NCBI GenBank assembly: GCA_002633005.1
Contig: NMRA01000088.1
Span: 797,216-861,215 of the forward strand
Source of the DNA: Phoronis australis
Taxonomy: Eukaryota; Phoronida; Phoronidae
Direction: 5' to 3'
Length of the DNA: 64,000 nt
Part shown: in pieces, positions 52,801 to 61,800 of the stretch
Numbering within the stretch: position 1 is the stretch's first letter
Layout of the letters: the number at the start of each line of letters is the position of its first letter
The notes under the pieces: generated by a model
The model's database searches: none
The model's input: only the letters and a program-made list of their open reading frames with translations
Told to the model about the DNA's origin: nothing
Translations under genes and position numbers: made by a program

Positions 52801-55800
52801 CTTTTCTACAGTCTACTTTAACACTGTGGTAGGTGTTTAGTATTTACATTGTTCTAGACAATATGACCGGCAAGTGAATTATACGGCAAAAATTCTCCAG
52901 TTTGGGACAGTGAAGTATTATTTTTTTTCAGTCAAGGTCAGAGCTTGTACCAAATTTTAGGAATAGGCGATATTGGTTCTCCCAAATTGAAGAATTACGC
53001 TCAATGACAAAAGATCATTCAACGTAACACGCACTATGGAGACTCATGAAAACATTGCATCAGTGGATATTTCCGACAATTTCATCAACTGCCAAAATTA
53101 TTTTCAGACTCAAAGATACATAACGCTGTGTCTGATTTTTGAAAATCATGCCGAATGACAAAATTGCCCGTATCCAAATCATCAGAATCAAGAAAATTTA
53201 ATTTGATATTGAATTTCAGTGTTTCAAATGTAAGAGACTCCGAAACTGGAGTATGTTTATCGTATTTTTATCAAATTTCTCAAGAAAATTTATTGTCAAG
53301 AAGAACTTATTGGTTTTACCACTGGCATGGTCTGTACTGTACAATTATCTTAAAATTGGATCATTTTAACTAGCAATTAGTCTTTGGAAAATATAAAAAA
53401 TGTAATTTTTTTGCAAATATTTATTCGCAAATTTGATGATTGATTACCAAAATTCCTTGGAATAATTTTCTTGGATCACTTAATATTTCTATGCTTGAAG
53501 ACACATGCTGTATTGTCCCAGAAAGAGGTTCAGCATTAGAAAGCCAGAAAAATGAAAATGATGTGCTTTGAATCTTTATGCCATAACATTTTTAGTTGCT
53601 TACCCAAGTGTGTTGTCTTGCAAAATACCACAACTGTGCCTTGAATGCAACACCGTCCCTGGGGACGCATTTACCTTTTAGTCTCGCTCATTTTTTCCCT
53701 GCTGTGGGGATCGTACTGAGAACTACCTTTACGTGTCTGTCCACTCATGCACCACATGATGGTCTGCCTGGAATGTGGAGGTGCAGTAGAAATTTATGAA
53801 GAAATCAGGCCTTAAGCTGTTGTGTTTTGTACTGTCCAATAATTATTATTTGCCACTTACAGATAGAAGGCACTTTCCGCATGGACGCTCCCTCCGTGCT
53901 GCTCGGCTATAGTCACGAGAGTCGGAAACGGACCCAGGTGCAAGATGTAGGGTTTGGTGCGCCTGCGGCGCCGAGTGGCCAATCGGGCGGGGCCAAGACT
54001 GACCACACCCACCTTAGTGTGTTCATCACGATGGAGCCTCAGCTTAACATACCTGAGGCATTCAAAGAGAAGGTATGGTCATTTAGCAGGCTTGTTACGG
54101 TCCAAGTTGTGATTGTAAAAGGTTCCTGCTAAATGGGAATATTTGATCCAGGTCTGTGCCAAATGATTTGCTTTGTCTTTGTAAATTGTTAATATCAATT
54201 GTCTCATGCTATTTTTACCAGTTTCTAACGAACAAACTAGCAATGAGTTGAGGAATGTGTTGAATGCCAACAGCTTTAAGCCAAGTGCATAGTAACAGAT
54301 CAAGTTGAAACTAAAAGCTATTTTACATAAAATAAAAAATGTCTAACAAATATATTTTTTCTGGTCATGCCTTTCAGTAAAAAAGTCACTGTTGCTTGTT
54401 TTAGTTCAGGGGTGCCATCAGTTGGGTTTAGAGTATTTTCAGATTGTCACAGTTTTGGAGTAAAAACTTGACAATGTGTAATAATAATAATTTACATTAT
54501 GTCTTCTATTTTTTCACGTTTTCCGCCATAACTCCCACAAAGCCTAACGATGCTTGAGATTTTTTTGTTTTGATTTTTGAAAACGATATTTGTATTTCAT
54601 CAAGATTCTTGCTAATTAGTGTCCCGGTAAGCTTCGATTGATTATTATTTCATACTGCATGTGGTCATATCATTGGTTATTATTCACGCTCACTTTTATT
54701 TCATGCAATTGTTGTAGGGTTTCATTGATGATATGCTAAAACGAATGGTACGCTGTCGGGATTAGGGAACATGTCGCCTGCTTTTGTTGTGTTCGTGTTT
54801 TTTGTCAGCTGGTTTTGTTGATTAAAAGCTTGCCTTCTGGGTCGTAGTCTAATTTCAGCTCGAAACTACTAAAAAATCACCAATTGCATAGCACGCTTTG
54901 AGGAATCTTACGATTTTGAACTCGAATCGTGTGATGAGATTGGCTAAGTTTCGAGCCGGAGTCTTGAGTCGAGTCTTGAGTTTGGAAATTAGATCCTGGG
55001 CCTGTCCTTTTCTCGTTGAAAGGAAAAGCTTCCGTAGGAATTTGATACTAAGCCTGTTTTGTTTTGATATTGACCTGCAGGTAGTTTGTTGTTAATAACA
55101 GAGTAACTAATAACGTGCTTTGAAACTAGTCGTGTGAGGTCTTAGCTGTTCTAAGTGCCGGGTTAGATCAAAACACATGATTTTATTCACGCAGTCAAAT
55201 TTTGACTTTTGACAAAACCGCATGCTGCGTCATCTTTTGTAACCTCTCATTCATCTCGGGTGCAACATAGATTGTTTGAAGATGGCAAGGAAGTTTCCTG
55301 GCTCTGAATTAAAGTGGGAGATTTTGACTTGACATTCAGTCAAGAATTTGAATTGGTTTTGATGTCAACCACCATACTGTCACTGTCAATTAGTTAATAA
55401 ATCTAGCTTATGTTTAGAAATTAGTGCGTCATGTTCGTGTGTCACGTGAGGTAACCATTGGTCTGTTGCTGGTGTTAGCGGTGGACAAGTTTTGACTTTT
55501 CTAAGAAAGTATCATGTTTACTACACTTACTCTAACCTTGCAATAATAGTTGAACATTGCATATACAATGAGAGTTTAACATAGTGTATGCACAACACAG
55601 TGAGAGTTCAACACTAAGTAATATATATACAGTGAGATTTTAAGGTTAACGCTGTGTGCATACAATGAGATTTTAAACTTACATACAATAAGAGTTGCAT
55701 GCTTTTCAAAAATGAGCATTCTTCCAGAAAGAAAAATACAGAGATAAACACATCACGCAGTGTGTCACAGTATCTTTGTTCAACGTTAACACCACAACGA

Positions 55801-58800
55801 TTGGATTTTCTAACCCTGTTTTTATTCTAGCTACATCACCACGGTTATGTGGTGTCACATCACTTGCCTGTGTGGCTTGTTACGATACCTCGTAAACATA
55901 ATTATTTTAGTTAACGTTGCATGGTGGTGTAAAAGGTTAATAAGTTGTTGGTTTCCCAGATGTGCTATCTGTTAGTTCTGTTCTTAGAATTCTAGCTGGA
56001 TAGTACAGATTCTGTGATGCCACATCACATAGTCTCCCAGTTGGCTGGTGTTTGTGGATCGCCCGTGAAAACACTTAAATGTCATGCATGATTTCGCTGT
56101 GGGGAATTTGCCTTAAGGTAGCATGTAGCGGGGTTGCCCCAGTTAATAAATAATTTTGCGATCATCAGCTAGACATTGTGGAACTATTTCACTAGGAAGA
56201 CGTTTTTTTTCCCTGTTGTGAACGTTGTGTACTCCTTGACGTGTATACCCTCAGTTGCCTTAATGTCCAGTATTTGATACTAGGTTCGTTATTTACAAAC
56301 TACAGTCACAAACTAGTGGACAGTGTATTACACACATGTTGGAAGACCATATGCCAAGTGGCTTTGTAAAAAGCCTCATAGTTTTTCGATGCACAACGGG
56401 TGAGGTATATCATAAATTAACCGTCTCGGTAAAATTGAATAAATTGCTGTAGTGTTCAGAAGCCAACTTCTTATTCAGACCACTTTACGCTATAAAACTG
56501 GTCTTGACTCATTCCTTATTCAAACGACAAGTGATTCGTGTGCTTGGAAAAAAATACAAGTTTGACTTATTCCTTAAGACCTTGCTCGATGCACAAGCCG
56601 ACCAGTGCAGCCTGGGGTCGTGCAATAGTGAACTGACAGTTCTTTCAACGCTCTGAAATCATCTCCAATTTGACTAAGGAACAGTTTAAGACTAATTTCT
56701 TAACCCTAAGTGGTCTAAATCATTTTTTTGTGATGGAAGGTGGGTTTACAGCTGCTGTGATTTACTTGCCAGGTGTCAAGCATAATCCTAATGCAGGACA
56801 TGAGTATGGGTGACTTTCCCTCCAACCCCACTGCATGAATCAATCATCAGCGTTGTCCCTTGTATGCCTCTCCAATAACCGATGCAATGACAACTCATTT
56901 CTTGCCTTAGTTCGAAAGTACCGAGGATGAAAAATTACTTCACACGTGCGTCGAATGGCAGATGGCGCTACTGAAGCAGTTCCCGAAGAGAGAGTTCAAG
57001 ACGACTGTGATTGATGTCAACGGCAAGTCTGTGTTCATCACGCGATACTTCAAGCCACTGGCGCCACCTGCTGAACTGATTGAGGGCGAGGAAGTATCCA
57101 TAAAGACCAAATGCGTGAGTAGGCCTTGAGTTGATTTTGATACTTGATACCCTCATTGCACTGAGTTGCAGTTCTAATTCTAATTCTGCTTTTTAACATT
57201 TTGCTGAAACCTGTTAGGGAGTCATGTGGATAGTTTTGACATTCATCCCTCATGTCAGTTTCTGTATTATTTGAAAGACAATGCAAGTTCGTAAGTCTGG
57301 AAAAATATCTTTCTCTGAAATCATGAAGTTAGATGTTCACTCATTGTTTGTGTCTAGGTTTACATTCTATTTTAAAAGGAATTATTTATTTATTTTTTCT
57401 AAACCTGTGAATAACATGTACCCAAAATGTGAATAACATGTGCCCAAAATGTGAATAACATGTGCCCAAAATGTGAATAACAGGAACCCAAAATGTGAAT
57501 AACATGTTCCCAAAATGTGAATAACATGAACCCAAAATGTGAATAACGTGTGCCCAAAATGTGAATAACATGTGCCCAAAATGTGAATAACATGAACCCA
57601 AAACTGAATAGTTGACTTGTAAAGGTTGTTCTATGCACCTTTCCAATATTAACTCCAATCATGGCCAATAGGATATTCCAACATGATTGAAGTGATGTGT
57701 TTTTGTATTGCCTTCTTCTGTCTGTGTAACTTATTTTTGTAAATCTTTACTTTTCTGCCATGTACGGTAAAAATGTTTCGTATTTGGAGAAATATAATTG
57801 AAAAAAATTGTCATTTTTCTATTTTTTAGACGCTTACTCCGTCTGTGCAAATGCTCAGATTTTATCAAATGTTTGGTGGTAGCTGCACTGCACAAAAGAA
57901 TAAAATATCATAAAAGTTGCTTTTATTCCTAAAATTACAGGACCATTTCTATCCCCTGCATGGGGACCGTCAAGATAGTGATATGTGATGAACGAGGCCT
58001 GGTACCGTCAGATAATAAATACCCTGTAATGGCAAGAACATGCAATGCACATAGCTACATTATCATCAAAGTGTCATGTGATTGTCATGAATGGGTCTAG
58101 TTGAACAGTGCTTCTAAAACTCGGCAATGTTTCTTCGTGTCATTTACAGGACCGAGTCGCACGTTTTGTGTCCCTCATTCCGTTCATCTCGGACAGTGTC
58201 ATGTTCCCCGGTCTCTGCGATATTTGGAGCACCTGTGATGTGAGTATCCCAACTTTACTTAGGTTGGCACTTTTGAGGAGAACCTGTGCCTAATGTGTTG
58301 TTCTGTGAGTCATCAGCAATTTTACAAACAGGCGACAGTCTTTATCCTTATGATAAGTTTTTTGAAGAAACACCAACCAAATACTAAATTTAATTGGCGT
58401 TATATCACTTGAGTAACGGTATTTGTAAGATAGTGGTTTTATAAATTTGGTTATCCTCATCATCATTTGGAGCCTTGTTAGTTGCAACAGATTACACAGT
58501 TTTGCAACTTGAAGGGCAGAAACATTATATACTCTGAAAACAGTCTGCCTATAAAATTAATACTGGGACAATAATTGCTTTATAATAAATATCATTTTCC
58601 ACAATGTTGCCGACATGGCTTTGTCAAGCTTTGATGAGAAGTTACTGTCAGTGTTACTCTACATTTATGCTGTGTTTTCTTCAGCAATTTCTACAAATGT
58701 TATCTGGCGACGAGGAAGAGCATGCCGTCCTATTGGTCAACTACTTCCTACACCTCGGCGTAAAAGCCTGGCTAGTCTTGGGTAAGTGGATCACAATCTG

Positions 58801-61800
58801 TACGGCCTTGAAAAGGGTATTCTTCGATTGGTGACATGTCACTATAATAGTTTAATGGTTACAAATTTTTTATTACATTCATTTTTTATGTTTTCATTTT
58901 GTACTAAAGGTGACCGACGATACATTCTAACAAACAGTCATAATTTGTTTCTGGAAGGTTCCACATGGAATGTTCCATGAGTTACACACGAATGGTGGAA
59001 CCATTTGTCGAATGGCTCATGTATAATACAGTTCACGCCATAAGTAATCGTACAAAATACCGTTTCCCCCGTCATGGTGGATAATGACCCATGATGATGG
59101 GTATTCTAGCAACTGAGATGGTGAATTCCACTTGCGCTCAGTCGTCGTGACGGGGGAATTCTGGGTAATTTTGTCCGATCATTTTTTATGTGTGCTGTAG
59201 CTAGAGGAAGTGATAGCCAGCAGGAGACTACTGAGTCTCTGGCTTTGTAATACTGTAATAGACTGGCATGATGTTTTGTTACTAGGCACTGCTATCCCAG
59301 AAGGCTCCACTGCGTACGTGTTGACCCAAGACAATGCCGACTTCTGGATCTGGAACGCCAGCTCTGGAGAGCGCTTCAATTATCGAAACAACTACTGCCC
59401 TCTGTTGAGTGTTGGTTGTGTTGTCAACCATGAGAATGTAAGAATTTTGCATGGCTCGTAGATTCCTTCGAGAGATTTATTCATACATTATGATATTGAA
59501 AAGCTGAAAAACACTTGTGCTGTCTTTTAAGTCCTCTTAAGTCCTCTGTTTTAGTCTGGAATGTATTTTTGATTTTAATTTAGAGGTTTTTTGATGTGGC
59601 AAGTTGGCATTTCTAATTTTACACAATCACACTGTAGCCCCAATGGAGTTCATTGCTATTTTTTGGTCAGATTTGATGCTACCAAATTGACTAACTACTG
59701 TTAGAAAGTGTCAATGTGGACTTGGTCCAGTTACCATCTCATGAATCTTTAAGGGTGGCAACTGAGAAAACAGTTCGTAATGGTGTAATCAAAATGTCGT
59801 CTCATAACAGTTCAGTGGTAGTAAAAGTGAGGAAAAACATACAGTAAGTCTCCACTTATTTTGCACAAATTAAATTCAATATTGTTTACTGATAATCGAG
59901 GTGTGTCGAATAAACCAAATAATTAACAGATTTGGTAGTTGACGGGTGTGTGAAATTAAGTGAGTAAGCAAGCACAGCAAACAGGCCATTTGTGAATTTT
60001 TCAAATTGATAATTTGTGGCGTGCGAAATGAGGTGAGTGTGCAAAATAAGTGGAGAATTACTGTAGTTCGAAATCGTCCCTAGTTATTGTCATTTTTAGT
60101 GTACAAAACATTCTCTCTCTTGCAGTTCCCCCTCCCCTGAAACAGTTTTTTTATATGTTGCGTATAGGTTATTTCCAACAGAAGAATTATTAGCGGCTAT
60201 TTACCTTTCCCTCCACCGTACATATCGTGTGCTTTTGAATGTCGATTGTTATGGTTGATCGCTTACTGTGACATATGACTTCTCAGTTGGTTTTGTGTTG
60301 ACTTCAGACATTGTCATGCAAATGCATACTATGAGCTTGTAATATGCCGTGCTTTTAATAAAAGTTTTTGTCTGTCTGCAGATCTGGGCCAACATCCAAC
60401 CCGTGGACCAGCCGGCGCGTATGACCTTTAACCTGGCTGACACAGGTGCGTGGAAGCCTTTCTTCCACAAAGGTAACCCTGACCCTGGACTGACCAGTGT
60501 GCAGGTAGGATTTGGGAGCTGAATTCTTCCCTCCTTCGTATAGAGCTTGGTTACCAGTGAGGCCCAGTTTAAATTCAGAAGCTATTTTGAGAAAATAACC
60601 TCCGCTGAAATATGGTGTGAAGGCGCAGGTCATGTGATTGGGAAGGTGCAGGTCATGTAATTGGGAAGGCACAGGTCATGTGATTGGGAAGGGGCAGGCC
60701 GTGTGATTGGTGACCAGGACAGTAAGAAGCCTGTTATGTCACAAATCTTTTGGATGTGTCAGTACCTGTGTGTACCATACGCAAAATGTAATTGTGTATT
60801 CGTAAGGAAATTCGGCCTTGAAGTTGCCTTTGCTTCCAAAAATCTCAAGCTAAAAGAATAAGGTTGTAAAACGTTATCAACAAGTCTGTGAAATAAGCTC
60901 AGAATGTCATCATGTGTTTTATGGTTTTGACAGATGTGCACTGGGATACCAATGAAGAAAAATTCTCTTTCATTTAATTTTTTGAGAAATTTGACAAAAT
61001 AAAATCATACTTGTCCACCATATCGTGTCTAACTGGAAGATACTATCACTGACACAATCAAGTGTCCACACAACCATCCTCGCACATTATGTGTAAGCTG
61101 GTCTTCCACGGTTATTTCAGCCGGACCACCTAGTGTACGTGCCGACGGAGAAAAACTATGTCCTTGACCTTCAGGACAAGATTGAGAAGATCCTACGCGA
61201 CAAGTTTATGCAGGTTTGGCGGACGAGTCAGATCACGCGATGGAACAGGTTTTGCACGCAGACGTTTCGCACACTTCTTTCTAAGTAAGTGACTAGTGGT
61301 GTTGAGGCTTTATATGGGGGGTGTAGAGGGGTCTTGGTGAATACTTCGCACACTTCTTTCTATGTAAGTGACTAGTAGGTGTTGAGGCTTTATATGGGGG
61401 GTGTAGAGGGGTCTTGGTGAATACTTCGCACACTTCTTTCTATGTAAGTGACTATTGGTGTTGAGGCTTTGTCTGGGGGGTGTAGAGGGGTCTTGGTGAA
61501 TACCCTGAAACTTATTGAACACTGTCTCTTATTTGATAACCAAGTGTAAACCCTAAAGAAACACAACTCTTGTGAGAGAACAAAAGTGTTTCTGGCTTTA
61601 TCAAATTTCTAGTTCTATTGTAAGATGAGTTGACAGGGACGAAATGCATTCAGGGACATAGTGAGACATTGGATATTTTTGTGTGAGTTGTTTGAATAGC
61701 TCACCTCCGCAACAGTGGCAATTTGACGGTATGATGGTCCCAGAGAATTTATACATAAGGCTGGGAAATATTCTATTCATTAAATCCATATTAGAAATAA

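Noticed and set aside
35531-54072. Three exons of exactly 210 nt (35531, 44668, 53863) as signs of internal duplication
   Set aside because: Their protein sequences are unrelated and each matches a different part of human CC2D2A. The equal length is coincidence.
57407-57604. CRISPR-like array
   Set aside because: The units are contiguous, without unique spacers, and the genome is eukaryotic.
57382-57668. Three overlapping minus-strand open frames with a repeated [12 protein letters not shown] pattern as a repeat protein
   Set aside because: They are translations of a 22-bp minisatellite in three frames, with no start context, splice evidence or family resemblance.
57951-58015. Extra coding exon after aaaattacag at about 57940
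   Set aside because: The frame has early stops (tagtgatatgtga), and exons 30 and 31 already join in phase with the length expected from the human protein.
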